The position numbers and the translations under genes are program-made. The notes below the pieces were generated by a model that saw only the letters and a list, made by a program, of their open reading frames with translations, was not told where the DNA came from and did no database searches. From Candidatus Obscuribacterales bacterium (GTDB taxonomy: Bacteria > Cyanobacteriota > Vampirovibrionia > Obscuribacterales > Obscuribacteraceae), in the NCBI GenBank assembly GCA_020050685.1, contig JAGVKG010000013.1, positions 62,001 to 126,000 of the forward strand: a stretch of DNA of 64,000 nucleotides. Reading direction: 5' to 3'. Shown piece after piece: positions 7,589 through 16,638 of the stretch (its first letter is position 1; every line of letters begins with the position of its first letter).

Positions 7589-8836
7589 ATGACAAACACA
7601 ATGAGTATGCATGAACAAGCTCGCTTGCGAAGAATCAAATCCGAATTTCAAAAACAATTCGGACATTTACCACAATATATTGTGCGTGCGCCAGGACGAG
7701 TAAATTTAATTGGCGAGCACACCGATTACAATCGGGGATTTGTTCTGCCTGCAGCAATTGATCGTGACTTTATTATTGCTGCGTCAGTTGCCAGTGGCGA
7801 GAAGATAACTGTCTGGTCGAACAATTACGAAGAAAAAGACTCTTTTACGCTGACCAATATCCAAGCAAGCCGCGAATATCATTGGAGCAATTACCTGCGG
7901 GGCGTTGTCTCAACCTGGCAGGCACAACATAAATCCGCAATTGCCTTTAACGCTGTGACTGATGGAAATATTCCCCAAGGTGCCGGGCTCAGCTCTTCTG
8001 CCGCTTACGAAGTAGCGGTTGCCACTCTTCTTGATCAAATGTGCAACACCGCCCTCAGCGCCAAAGAAATTGCATTGCTTGCCCAGAAATCCGAAAATGA
8101 CTTTGTTGGTGTTCAGTGCGGCATCATGGATCAGTTTGTTTCTCTTAGCGGAAAGCATGGCGCGGCTGTCTTATTAGACTGCAAGAATTTAACGACCGAG
8201 ACTATTCCCCTTGATCTAGAACGTTATGATCTCGCCTTGGTAATTACAAATTCCGGAATCAGTCGTAACCTGACAGCCAGTGATTACAATCAACGCAAAG
8301 AAGAATGTAATACGGGACTTGAGTTACTGATCAAAATCATCAAGCGCGAAAACATCAAAAGTCTCAGAGATATTCCCTCTGCCGAGTTCATCAAATATCA
8401 ACACTTTCTACCCTTGGCGCTGCGCAGACGTTGCCTGCATGTTGTCGAAGAAAATGATCGGGTACTTAAAGCAGCCCAAGCACTTGTGGCCAACGACGTC
8501 ACCAAATTTGGTGAACTAATGAATGAATCCCATGCTTCGCTTAGAGACAACTTTGAGGTGAGCTTGAAAGAAATTGACCTGTTGGTATCACGGACTCAAG
8601 CTCATCCAGGCGTGCTTGGGAGCCGCTTGACCGGAGCCGGATTCGGCGGCTGCACCGTCTCCCTCATGAATTCCTCAAGCGTAGGAAGCTATATAAATCG
8701 GGTGCTGCCACAGTATGCAGAAGCTACAGGTATTACCGCGCAAGTGTACATTGCCAAAGTCAGCGACGGAGCCTCAATAATAGAACGCCCAATGGCTGCG
8801 ACTGGCGGAGAGTTGGCCCAAGTACCAGCTTTGTAA
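7589..8836 (+). CDS. galK: Galactokinase
   Basis: GHMP-family kinase that phosphorylates galactose to galactose-1-phosphate (EC 2.7.1.6), supplying the substrate for GalT next door. The galactokinase signature is GRVNLIGEHTDYNRGFVLP (about residues 35-53). The ATP loop is GAGLSSSAAYEVA (about 132-144), the catalytic Asp lies in CGIMDQFVS (about 173-181), and motif 3 is GSRLTGAGFGGCTV near residue 350. At 415 residues it is slightly longer than average. Three in-frame ATGs lie in the first six codons, so the exact start is uncertain by a few residues. Confidence 0.95.
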   Translation: MTNTMSMHEQARLRRIKSEFQKQFGHLPQYIVRAPGRVNLIGEHTDYNRGFVLPAAIDRDFIIAASVASGEKITVWSNNYEEKDSFTLTNIQASREYHWSNYLRGVVSTWQAQHKSAIAFNAVTDGNIPQGAGLSSSAAYEVAVATLLDQMCNTALSAKEIALLAQKSENDFVGVQCGIMDQFVSLSGKHGAAVLLDCKNLTTETIPLDLERYDLALVITNSGISRNLTASDYNQRKEECNTGLELLIKIIKRENIKSLRDIPSAEFIKYQHFLPLALRRRCLHVVEENDRVLKAAQALVANDVTKFGELMNESHASLRDNFEVSLKEIDLLVSRTQAHPGVLGSRLTGAGFGGCTVSLMNSSSVGSYINRVLPQYAEATGITAQVYIAKVSDGASIIERPMAATGGELAQVPAL

Positions 8837-8914
8837 GGCACACTTGTTAATCGACTAGCGCTCTAAATAGATCAAGGTGTAAACTATCAATTAGTAAAAC
8901 TCGAGGGGCCGGCG

Positions 8915-9259
8915 ATGGAAACTTTTGAAGAGCATATAGAGCTCTATAAGACACAACACCAGACATTGGGTTGCAAAATAACACATATGTTTGGCGTGCC
9001 TCTTTTGGCAGCGTCTCTGCCGATGATTATCTTCAATCCACGCCTAGCCATTCGTCTTTTTATTACCGGATTAATTTTGCAAGTAGCTGGACATTTTCTT
9101 TTCGAACATAACAAACCGGTACTTGCATCCAAATCTCGCAGCGTGATGACTTATGTAGCGGCACTTGCCTTCGTGCTCGAGGAATGGAAAGATATTTTGT
9201 CCGGTCGCGGACTAAGCGGCTATTCAACCAAACAAGATTTTTCCACAGACGGTCAATAA
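8915..9259 (+). CDS. Mpo1-like (DUF962) membrane protein
   Basis: This 114-residue protein resembles the Mpo1/DUF962 family. It has the early conserved histidines (HIELYKTQHQTLGCKITH), GVPL, two hydrophobic membrane stretches, and the diagnostic QVAGHFLFEHNKPVL. Yeast Mpo1 is an Fe(II)-dependent dioxygenase acting on 2-hydroxy fatty acids, and the histidines seen here are the likely metal ligands by analogy. Bacterial roles are not established. A GAGGGG Shine-Dalgarno lies upstream. Confidence 0.75.
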   Translation: METFEEHIELYKTQHQTLGCKITHMFGVPLLAASLPMIIFNPRLAIRLFITGLILQVAGHFLFEHNKPVLASKSRSVMTYVAALAFVLEEWKDILSGRGLSGYSTKQDFSTDGQ

Positions 9260-9302
9260 CACGCCGCTAACTTGTGCGCAGTTAATGACATGAGCGAGAG
9301 CA

Positions 9303-9420
9303 TGTCATCCTGAGGAGCGCTCTGCGCGACGAAGGACCTCTCATGTTTCCACGAAGTTCTATGAGCGATCCTTCGCTCTGCTCAAAATGACACATTGGTG
9401 GGCTTTGCTCAGGATGACAG
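9303..9420. repeat. Intergenic palindromic repeat (TGTCATCCTGAG family)
   Basis: TGTCATCCTGAGGAGCG at 9303 and the complement of 9371-9391 (TGTCATTTTGAGCAGAGCGAAGG) form inverted arms. GAAGGACCTCTCATG lies on the left arm. A third partial copy of the arm, GCTCAGGATGACA, ends at about 9420. This word family is a common dispersed palindromic intergenic element in several bacterial phyla, from memory. It lies between a + gene and the 3' end of the - gene beyond. Confidence 0.75.
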
Positions 9421-9438
9421 CGATCAAAAGGGCAACGA

Positions 9439-12204
9439 TTACGATGACACTTGTATAGGGAATTGCCTTAGCGCATATGCTTGTTCGTCTTGCTTTGATT
9501 TGATTTGGCCATCGAGTTTGGTGACCAAAATTGCGTTGCGAATTTGGCCAAGGATTGGACCTTGTGGATAACCCATGGCCAGCAAATCAGATCCGGACAA
9601 CTCGACAATTTGTCCTTTCAATTCCTCTAGATAAAGCTTGATCGCGCGCCTGACGTAAGTGCCTGGCGCAGCCAAGCTGGCGGCAATCGCCAATGTTTCA
9701 TCGCTTCTGCCATGTAATTGATTGTAGATTTCGCTGCGTTTGACACCTTCACCCAAGTCTTGCAATTCCCGAGGCAGAGCAATGCCACTTTCTATGTGAG
9801 CAATGTCATCATTTGCTAACTGTAGTCTGTCCAAAACGCGGGCAAGTGAATCAGTTGAAAGCTGCGATACCAATAATCCCAGGTAGACAACCCAGGCTCG
9901 ACCTTGGAAGACGATGCCCTCTGTGCCACCATCGGTGGTTCTTTCAATCAAGCGTTCGGCCCGCCTGATTAGCTGACGAACCGTCGGCCCATATGTAAGT
10001 TCGGCATCAAGATACCTTAGCTTTCCGCCCATTTCACCAAGCAAATCCAAAGCATCTAAGCGATGAGAAGATTCGAGAATCAAGCGCAATTCCGTGCGCA
10101 GCCGCACACCACCAAGATTATCAAATATGCCCATGCCAATTGCACGCTCGGCTTGTTGCTTTGTGCGCGATTCCAAAGAAAAATCCAGACGTGCGGCAAA
10201 ACGAGCGGCTCGCACAATGCGAGTTGGATCTTCGATAAAACTAAAAGGATGCAAAATACGGATCAGACGCGCTTCCAAATCATCAAGCCCACCAAAGTAA
10301 TCGACAACTTCACCATATTGTCCCGGGTTGAGACAGATTGCCAACGCATTGATTGTGAAATCACGGCGAAAGAGATCTTGCCGCAAGCTAGAGGCTTCCA
10401 CAGTTGGCAGAGCAGCTGGAAATTCATAAAACTCAGTACGAGCTGTAGCCAAATCAACTTCCAGCTTCTGTCCTGCCATAAATTCTAAAGTCGCGGTTTG
10501 AAAGCGATCGTGTTTAGCCACAACTTTAAGCCGCCCAGGATAGAGAGACTCAAGACACTGGGCTAAAGCAACCGCCGGGTACGTAACTACCTGATCAGCC
10601 GACGACTTGTCTTCAGATCCCTGAGCTGTTGCTCCTTCAACGACAAAATCAAGATCAAAATTACCTCGACCCAAATAAAGATCACGCACACAACCGCCAA
10701 CAGCATATGCCACCATATTTAGTTGCGCAGCCGCCTTACCAATTTCAGCAAACAACCATTTTGTCGCTTCATCAAGGTCATCCAACTTTTCTCTAAATTG
10801 CCCATAGCGTGCTTTATGTGTCGCCAAAACATCCTCTTCTCTATCGGGAAGATTTTTACCATAGCGAGTTTTCAACACTTCCAAGCGAGAAACTATGCCA
10901 ATCAGCTGATTTTGATCATCAATTACCGGCAGCCGGCCAATGTCTTCTTTCACCATCAAATGTTCAATTTGACTCAACGGTGTCACAGGAGAAATTGTAA
11001 TTACGGGTCGACTCATGAAGCCTTGCACCGGAGCATGACCAAGCTTATGATGCATTGCTTGATCAATATCACGCCGCGACACTACACCAACTACATCGTC
11101 CCCTTCCGTCACAACCAGACCATCAGAAGCGTAGCGCAACATGATGCGATAGGCTTCTTCCATGGTTGTTTTGGAGCGAATGGTTCTAACCGGACTTTGC
11201 ATTACTTCTATGGCAGTAATTTCCGGTTTTACACTTTGTGTAATTAGATCAACAACTTCTTTGGCCACTTGATCGACAGTCTTATCCCGCGTCACACCGG
11301 ATGCCGCACCAGCATGCCCGTCACCACCGAAATGTCTCAAGATCATGCGCACGTCAATAGCTGGCGTATCACTTCTGCCAACCACGTGAATCCGATCGCG
11401 CATGCGCACCACAGTAACGGCCGCATCAAGTGATTCGACCTCCACAAGCTTGCGAGTCAGCGTTGCCAGCCCTTCTTGATAGTCGGCCAGATCTGCAGTA
11501 GCGACAGCAGCCTTCACGCCACCAACCATGAAAATCTTGACGTTTTTGACAAGCTCTTCCAACAGTTTTGTTTGATGATCGTTCAATTTAGGATGTAGGT
11601 AATCATTGATGCGACCCAAGTCCGCACCATTCTTCAACAAAAATGCCAAACAGCTCGCATCAAGTTCAGTCGTGCCGCGGTAAGTCAAACAACCGGTATC
11701 TTCATAAATACCAATTGCTAAAAGCGTTGCCTCAAACGGTGTCAGCTCAATTCCCTTCTCAATCAGTTGTTCAACCATGATGCTTGTGGTCGAACCAACC
11801 GGCTTGATGATTGAGTCCTCCCGAGCTCCCGGGCCAAGACCGTCCGGATCAACTTGATGGTGATCAAAAATTGTATAACTGCGTGGATTTTTCTTATCTC
11901 GCAGGAGATTCTGCGCTAGCTCATCCAATCGGTTTACATGCTGGCAATCAACAATGTAGATATGGTTGACCTTTTCCAAATCCAAATACTTGAGCTGGGA
12001 AAGCGGCAATGTGTCCCGGTAAAGGGCAAGGAATTCACGCACGTTCCCAACCAAGGGATAGCCTGGCAAAATGCGCGTGCCGGCATAAAGCTTGGTCACG
12101 GCAAATTGCGCGGCCAAGGCATCAAAATCCATATTGTTGTGGGTAAGGACTATTTCCACACAGTTGCTCCGGTCCAAATCGCAGCAAAACACCCGCCCAA
12201 TCAT
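9439..12204 (-). CDS. tRNA nucleotidyltransferase/poly(A) polymerase fused to DHH, DHHA1 and two CBS domains
   Basis: This 921-residue multidomain enzyme belongs to the class II nucleotidyltransferase family that adds CCA or A to tRNA 3' ends. Residues 17-145 form a DHH phosphoesterase domain (THNNMDFDAL at 21, DCQH at 86, DHH at 114). DHHA1 carries GGDGHAGAASG at 293-303. Two CBS domains occupy about 333-450. The transferase head starts near 497 with GGCVRD (503-508) and the catalytic DLD (517-519), followed by the RNA-binding RRDFTINALA region. This architecture is known from Cyanobacteria, Aquifex and relatives, where A-adding and CC-adding activities may be split between proteins. No clear Shine-Dalgarno precedes the ATG. 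Confidence 0.92.
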   Translation of the reverse strand: MIGRVFCCDLDRSNCVEIVLTHNNMDFDALAAQFAVTKLYAGTRILPGYPLVGNVREFLALYRDTLPLSQLKYLDLEKVNHIYIVDCQHVNRLDELAQNLLRDKKNPRSYTIFDHHQVDPDGLGPGAREDSIIKPVGSTTSIMVEQLIEKGIELTPFEATLLAIGIYEDTGCLTYRGTTELDASCLAFLLKNGADLGRINDYLHPKLNDHQTKLLEELVKNVKIFMVGGVKAAVATADLADYQEGLATLTRKLVEVESLDAAVTVVRMRDRIHVVGRSDTPAIDVRMILRHFGGDGHAGAASGVTRDKTVDQVAKEVVDLITQSVKPEITAIEVMQSPVRTIRSKTTMEEAYRIMLRYASDGLVVTEGDDVVGVVSRRDIDQAMHHKLGHAPVQGFMSRPVITISPVTPLSQIEHLMVKEDIGRLPVIDDQNQLIGIVSRLEVLKTRYGKNLPDREEDVLATHKARYGQFREKLDDLDEATKWLFAEIGKAAAQLNMVAYAVGGCVRDLYLGRGNFDLDFVVEGATAQGSEDKSSADQVVTYPAVALAQCLESLYPGRLKVVAKHDRFQTATLEFMAGQKLEVDLATARTEFYEFPAALPTVEASSLRQDLFRRDFTINALAICLNPGQYGEVVDYFGGLDDLEARLIRILHPFSFIEDPTRIVRAARFAARLDFSLESRTKQQAERAIGMGIFDNLGGVRLRTELRLILESSHRLDALDLLGEMGGKLRYLDAELTYGPTVRQLIRRAERLIERTTDGGTEGIVFQGRAWVVYLGLLVSQLSTDSLARVLDRLQLANDDIAHIESGIALPRELQDLGEGVKRSEIYNQLHGRSDETLAIAASLAAPGTYVRRAIKLYLEELKGQIVELSGSDLLAMGYPQGPILGQIRNAILVTKLDGQIKSKQDEQAYALRQFPIQVSS

Positions 12205-12245
12205 TATGCCCGGAAAAGGCTAAACAAAAAAGCTTTAAGGAGGCA

Positions 12246-12327
12246 CAGCGTAACGCAGCAATCCGAGGAGGATTGCGAAGTAAAGCGTCTTGACACGCGG
12301 AGACGCTGATAGGCGTCGGAGCGTTTA
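12246..12327 (+). repeat. Covarying hairpin element, copy 1
   Basis: Full copy in sense orientation toward the NfeD-like gene, whose ATG is 100 bp further on. It opens with CAGCGTAACGCAG. Hairpin 1 is GCAATCC (12258-12264), loop GAGGA, GGATTGC (12270-12276). The conserved middle GAAGTAAAGCGTCTTGACACGC follows, then a second hairpin GACGC/GCGTC, ending CGGAGCGTTTA. It lies in the divergent region between the tRNA nucleotidyltransferase and the NfeD-like gene. Confidence 0.85.
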
Positions 12328-12427
12328 AATCTAAGGCTTAAATATAAATTACATATATACATAAATTGGTTTAGTAATGTGCTGGAATGGGCATTATCGG
12401 CTTGATAGCCAAACAGGGGGATTCTGA

Positions 12428-13231
12428 ATGTGTTGCGTCAGCGAAATCTATATGATTAGCACCGCCATCGGCTCAAGCTATTTGGTGATTGGCGCGCTGC
12501 TCGGTCAGGCAAATAGCGGGCACGGTCATGGCGATGTCGGACACATTACCAGCCATTCCGGGCACCCAGCGCAGCTAGACTCTGGTCACGGCGCAGCACA
12601 CGGCGATATCAGCGGTCACACACATGCCGGTCACGCTTCTGACCATGGGCTGGGGAATAACGGCTCGCATAGTGCTGGCTTACATCCGCACCTTCCCTCC
12701 ATGCACGAACCAGACGGTGGCGGTCAGCAAATCCCAATTTTGCACGATCCGCCTCGGCACTTATCCTCATTTGTCAAAGTCGTTCTGCGGATTTTGAGTC
12801 CGTTCTCCATAGCTCTATTTTTAGCTTTCTTTGGCGTGATCGGACTGATGAGCGAACGGGTCTTTCCGGCGCTCGGCGATTACACTGCCTTGATTGCCTT
12901 AGCATTGGGATGGATACTTTCACGGCAAGTCTTATACGGCATGACTTGGATTACCTCGCGCATGTTTGTCACGACAGTACCCAAGACAGAAGAAATTATC
13001 GGACAAGTGGCAGAGGTCTGTTTGCCAATTTCAGCCGGTTCTCTTGGCGAAGTAACTTATAAAGTTCACTCTACGCACCTAAACACACCGGCTCGCGCCG
13101 CTCAACCAGATCAAGACTTCCAGCGCGGAGCAAAAGTCATGATCAAAGATCTGCGCGACAACATTGCTTATGTTGAACCGTTGAAAGATTTATTTTTAGA
13201 AGCACATTTAGACAAGACTTCTCACAATTAA
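12428..13231 (+). CDS. NfeD-like membrane protein with a histidine-rich loop
   Basis: This 267-residue protein begins with a hydrophobic segment. A remarkable Gly/His-rich region follows (about residues 31-115, 17 histidines), then two further membrane segments (about 125-175) and a C-terminal OB-fold-like NfeD domain (IIGQVAEVCLPISAGSLGEVTYK, RGAKVMIKDLRDNIAYVEPL). NfeD-type proteins commonly pair with SPFH proteins, and the flotillin gene follows 92 bp downstream, as in yuaF-floT of Bacillus. The His-rich loop suggests metal binding (zinc, nickel or copper), which is inference. GGGGG lies about ten bases before the ATG. Confidence 0.8.
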   Translation: MCCVSEIYMISTAIGSSYLVIGALLGQANSGHGHGDVGHITSHSGHPAQLDSGHGAAHGDISGHTHAGHASDHGLGNNGSHSAGLHPHLPSMHEPDGGGQQIPILHDPPRHLSSFVKVVLRILSPFSIALFLAFFGVIGLMSERVFPALGDYTALIALALGWILSRQVLYGMTWITSRMFVTTVPKTEEIIGQVAEVCLPISAGSLGEVTYKVHSTHLNTPARAAQPDQDFQRGAKVMIKDLRDNIAYVEPLKDLFLEAHLDKTSHN

Positions 13232-13323
13232 GAAGTGAAAGGAATTAGTTCTGTCCACTTTATTGTTCTTGCTTGGAGACAAGTTGGTTAACTGTTTGAT
13301 TTTGTGAATAAGGAGTTGAAACT

Positions 13324-14823
13324 ATGTTCACCATGGAAATGCTTTTGATAACGGGACTCGGTATCGTTATGCTCTTTCTCATTGCCTGGATCATTTCCGG
13401 CTTTTATCAAAAGTGCGGGCCGAACCAAGCCATGCTTGTCTTTGGCCTTGGCGCTGAACGCGATGGCAGGCGCTGTTCAATCGTCAAGGGTGGTGGCGCC
13501 ATTGTTTTGCCTATCATTCAGGATAGGAAATTCCTTAGTCTTGAAGTAATGACAATTGAAGTCCGATCGCAAGCGCCAATTATCACCAAAAGTGGCATCC
13601 CCATGTTTGTTGAAGGCGTTGCTCAGGTCAAGGTCAAAGGTGATCACGATTCGATTGAAATTGCTGCTGAGCAATTTCTTGGTAAATCAGACGAAGAAGT
13701 TGCCACCATCGCTCATGAAACATTGGTCGGACACTTAAGAGCCATTCTTGGCACCATGGAAGTAGAGCAGCTGATTCAAAACTTTGACGCATTCGCCTCC
13801 AAGGTACAGGAAGTAACTATTAACGACCTGGCAAAGATGGGCTTGACCGTTGTCTCATTTACAATCAAAGAAATCAAAGACAATGTCGGGTATTTGGAAG
13901 CACTGGGCAGAAAACGATCAGCCGATGTGCGGCGTGATGCCGACATTGGTGTTGCACACGCAGCCAAGGAAACACAAATTGAACAAGCTCACGCTCAGCG
14001 TGATGCACAAATTGCTCAGGCACTAGCCGCCCAAGAAGGAGCGCAAGCAAAACTTGCTGCAGACACACAAGTGGCTGAAGCGCAAAAGAAATTCCAAGTC
14101 AGCCAAGCACAGTATCAAGCAGAAGTGGCTGCACAAAAGGCCTCAAGCGATCTTGCTTACGATATCGTCAAGGCTCAACAAGAACAAAGGCTGATTTTAG
14201 AAACACAACAAATCAAAATTGTTGAGACGCAAAAGCAAGTCGAACTGCAACAAATAGAAGTGCAAAGACAACAAGTCGCACTGGAAGCATCTGTAACAAA
14301 ACCGGCTGAGGCTGAACAAACCAGAATTCAAATTATTGCTCAAGCTAACGCGCAGGCTACCAAACTGCAAGCTCAGGGTGCAGCGGATGCCACCAAGTTG
14401 CGGGCAATCGCAGAAGCAGAAGCCACTAAAGTTGCCGGATTAGCACAAGCGGAAGCCAACAAGGCTAGGGGCATGGCTGAGGCGCAAGTCATTCAAGCAA
14501 AGGGACAAGCAGAGGCCGAAGCGATGCTTAAGAAAGCAGAATCGTTCAAGCAATACAATCAAGCTGCAATGTCGCAAATGGTAATTGACAAATTGCCTGA
14601 TCTTGTTGGAGCTGCTGCTGGACCAATTTCCAAAATTGGTCAGATGACCGTGCTTTCCACAGGTGGCGACGGAGCTGGCGCAAGCAAAATTTCCAGCGAT
14701 GTCATTAGCGTAGCCGCACAAAGCTTGAGTATGATTAAAGGATTGACCGGATTTGATTTGATCCAGGCAGTGCGCCAAGACAAAGAAAACGGTAATGACA
14801 CCCCTAACCCCCCAAAAGCATAG
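13324..14823 (+). CDS. Flotillin-family SPFH protein
   Basis: This 499-residue membrane scaffold protein is of the flotillin type. An N-terminal hydrophobic anchor (about residues 5-28) is followed by the SPFH/band-7 domain to about 190. A long Ala/Gln/Glu-rich coiled coil follows (about 195-420), with repeats such as AEAxATKVAGLAQAEANKARGMAEAQ. The C-terminal tail contains MVIDKLPDLVGAAAGPISK, typical of FloT. Flotillins organise ordered membrane domains and influence fluidity and signalling. AAGGAG lies eight bases before the ATG. Partner: the NfeD-like protein upstream. Confidence 0.93.
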   Translation: MFTMEMLLITGLGIVMLFLIAWIISGFYQKCGPNQAMLVFGLGAERDGRRCSIVKGGGAIVLPIIQDRKFLSLEVMTIEVRSQAPIITKSGIPMFVEGVAQVKVKGDHDSIEIAAEQFLGKSDEEVATIAHETLVGHLRAILGTMEVEQLIQNFDAFASKVQEVTINDLAKMGLTVVSFTIKEIKDNVGYLEALGRKRSADVRRDADIGVAHAAKETQIEQAHAQRDAQIAQALAAQEGAQAKLAADTQVAEAQKKFQVSQAQYQAEVAAQKASSDLAYDIVKAQQEQRLILETQQIKIVETQKQVELQQIEVQRQQVALEASVTKPAEAEQTRIQIIAQANAQATKLQAQGAADATKLRAIAEAEATKVAGLAQAEANKARGMAEAQVIQAKGQAEAEAMLKKAESFKQYNQAAMSQMVIDKLPDLVGAAAGPISKIGQMTVLSTGGDGAGASKISSDVISVAAQSLSMIKGLTGFDLIQAVRQDKENGNDTPNPPKA

Positions 14824-14856
14824 TTGAATAGTTAAGTGGTAACAGAAAATCAGAAC

Positions 14857-15393
14857 ATGAGAATTGTCATTACCGGTGCAAGTAGTGTCGGTAAGACTAC
14901 TCTTGCCGAAACACTTTCTAGCAAACTTGGCTTGCCAATGATTGCAGAGGTGAGCCGGCAACATTGCCAGGAGTTGGGTCATTATTCATTTACGGAAATT
15001 CTCGACCGCGAAACTTTCAATTTTCAAGTTCTGCAAAAACAAATTGAAGCGGAAGACAAGTTGACCTCATTTGTTAGCGATCGCTCAGCTCTGGACTATT
15101 GGGTGTTTTGGCAACGCTGGAGCATTTGCGGCGCCATGAGTTATGACACGGAAAAATTTTACAATCAAGCAAAGCCTCGAGCGGAAAAGTATACACACGT
15201 AATTTATATTCCTCCGCTCTTTGCTGCGGATGATGATGGCCTACGTTGGACGGATCCGGACTATCAAATGCAATTTGATCGCTTGGTGCGCATGACGCTC
15301 TACGAGTGGGGACTCTGGGAGCGCACCCATACAATCAAAGCAGAAGTTCTAGAAGAGAGAGTGAACGAGGTGCTTGCTTGGTTGAACAAATAA
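14857..15393 (+). CDS. P-loop ATPase/kinase, NadR-C-like (AAA_28)
   Basis: The start is taken at ATG 14857 (MRIVITGASSVGKTT), which puts the Walker A loop at residues 7-15 as usual for the group; the frame also opens at GTG 14836. The 178-residue protein has SDRSALDYWVF (about residue 77), the lid region and C-terminal helix expected for the NadR kinase-like AAA_28 family. Some relatives phosphorylate nicotinamide riboside, but most are uncharacterised. Its end overlaps the start of the next gene. Confidence 0.75.
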   Translation: MRIVITGASSVGKTTLAETLSSKLGLPMIAEVSRQHCQELGHYSFTEILDRETFNFQVLQKQIEAEDKLTSFVSDRSALDYWVFWQRWSICGAMSYDTEKFYNQAKPRAEKYTHVIYIPPLFAADDDGLRWTDPDYQMQFDRLVRMTLYEWGLWERTHTIKAEVLEERVNEVLAWLNK

Positions 15394-16280
15394 AGAAGCG
15401 CTGGCGTTGTTGTTCACAATCCAAACAGTCGATTGTTTTGATCCTGGTGCTGTTAATTTCAATCACCAGCGATTTGCATTCATACGCCGTGGCTCATCGC
15501 ATCGTATCGCTTGCCCCAAGCGATACAGAATTACTTTATGCAATTGACGCTCAAGATCAATTGCTTGGTGTTTCCACATTTTGCGACTTCCCACCCCAGG
15601 CCAAAGAAAAAGAAAAGGTCGGAAGCTTCGTTTCGGTAAACATGGAAAAGTTAGCCCGGCTCAAGCCCGACCTCGTGCTCTTAGTCAATGGACAAGAGTC
15701 TCTGGCAATGTCTTTACAGCATCACAGTTATAAGACCGTTGTTCTACCAAACGATCACTTAAATCAAATAGCCAAAAATCTCATTGCTTGCGGTGAGCTA
15801 ACCGGACATCAAGATAAAGCCAACGCACAGGCAAAAACACTTTCAACTGCTCTCAACAATCTTGCCCAAATTATACGTAAGTCCAAAACCAAACCACGTG
15901 TCTTCTTCTGCGTTTGGCCAGAGCCCTTACTGGCTGCAGGCGGCAATTGTTTTCTCAATGAGGTTATCACTGCTTGCGGTGGCGTAAACATCGCTGCCAA
16001 TTTACCTCAGGCTTATCCACGCTTCAGCCTAGAAAGACTGGTCCTCTCAGACCCAGACATGATCATTTTGCCTCACGAAGCCGAAGGACAAAAATTCCTT
16101 GCCAAAACTCCTTGGTCAAACTTGCGAGCCGTCAAAAACAAGAAAGTCTATTACCTACCGTCACAAGACAAAGACAGACTCTCTCGTCCAACCCCAAGAA
16201 TTCTTGACGGCCTTTTCTGGCTCGCCTCAAAATTACACCCAGAATTACAACAATCACTAAACACGTGGCGAAGCAAGTAG
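15378..16280 (+). CDS. BtuF-like periplasmic substrate-binding protein
   Basis: The start is placed at TTG 15378, seven bases after GAGG, overlapping the previous gene by 16 bp; the frame extends further upstream without support. The 300-residue product has a hydrophobic export signal (IVLILVLLISITSDLHSYAVA). A class III binding-protein fold follows: RIVSLAPSDTELLYAIDAQDQLLGVSTFC, the VGSF segment, a long backbone helix, then PWSNLRAVKNKKVYYLP. It resembles vitamin B12 and iron-siderophore binding proteins (BtuF/FhuD group). No permease or ATPase gene is nearby, so the transport partner is elsewhere. Confidence 0.8.
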   Translation: MVEQIKKRWRCCSQSKQSIVLILVLLISITSDLHSYAVAHRIVSLAPSDTELLYAIDAQDQLLGVSTFCDFPPQAKEKEKVGSFVSVNMEKLARLKPDLVLLVNGQESLAMSLQHHSYKTVVLPNDHLNQIAKNLIACGELTGHQDKANAQAKTLSTALNNLAQIIRKSKTKPRVFFCVWPEPLLAAGGNCFLNEVITACGGVNIAANLPQAYPRFSLERLVLSDPDMIILPHEAEGQKFLAKTPWSNLRAVKNKKVYYLPSQDKDRLSRPTPRILDGLFWLASKLHPELQQSLNTWRSK

Positions 16281-16297
16281 AAATTTTACAATCTCGT

Positions 16298-16636
16298 TTA
16301 AGCCATCCTGCGTTTTTTAGTCTTGATTGGTACGAACTTGATCTCCACTTCTTTGTTGAGAGCCGCGGCTACCCTGCGCAACATGGCTAACGAATGTCCC
16401 TCGTAATCAGCGTCCTCTAAACGACAAATCACAGATGCAGTTGTTCCAACTTTTTTGGCAAGTTGACGCTGTGACAATTTAGCTTCCATTCTTAGATCGT
16501 AAATCATCTGCGCAACTTCGCAGTTAGCCATCTCTTCCTCGAGCAGTTCCATCATATGAGGCTTTCCCTCGAAGAAGTGGCGGTGCAAAATTTCAATTGC
16601 ATCAGATGTTGGTTTTCTCTTCTTTGTCTTGGCCAT
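16298..16636 (-). CDS. higA: HigA-type XRE antitoxin
   Basis: This 112-residue DNA-binding antitoxin is the second gene of an intact toxin-antitoxin pair. The N-terminal ~45 residues are charged and probably contact the toxin. The helix-turn-helix is MIYDLRMEAKLSQRQLAKKVGT (about residues 44-65), then ASVICRLEDADYEGHSLAMLRRVAAAL. Its ATG is two bases after the toxin stop. It likely represses its own operon through the palindrome at 17023-17040. Confidence 0.88.
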   Translation of the reverse strand: MAKTKKRKPTSDAIEILHRHFFEGKPHMMELLEEEMANCEVAQMIYDLRMEAKLSQRQLAKKVGTTASVICRLEDADYEGHSLAMLRRVAAALNKEVEIKFVPIKTKKRRMA

Positions 16637-16638
16637 GT

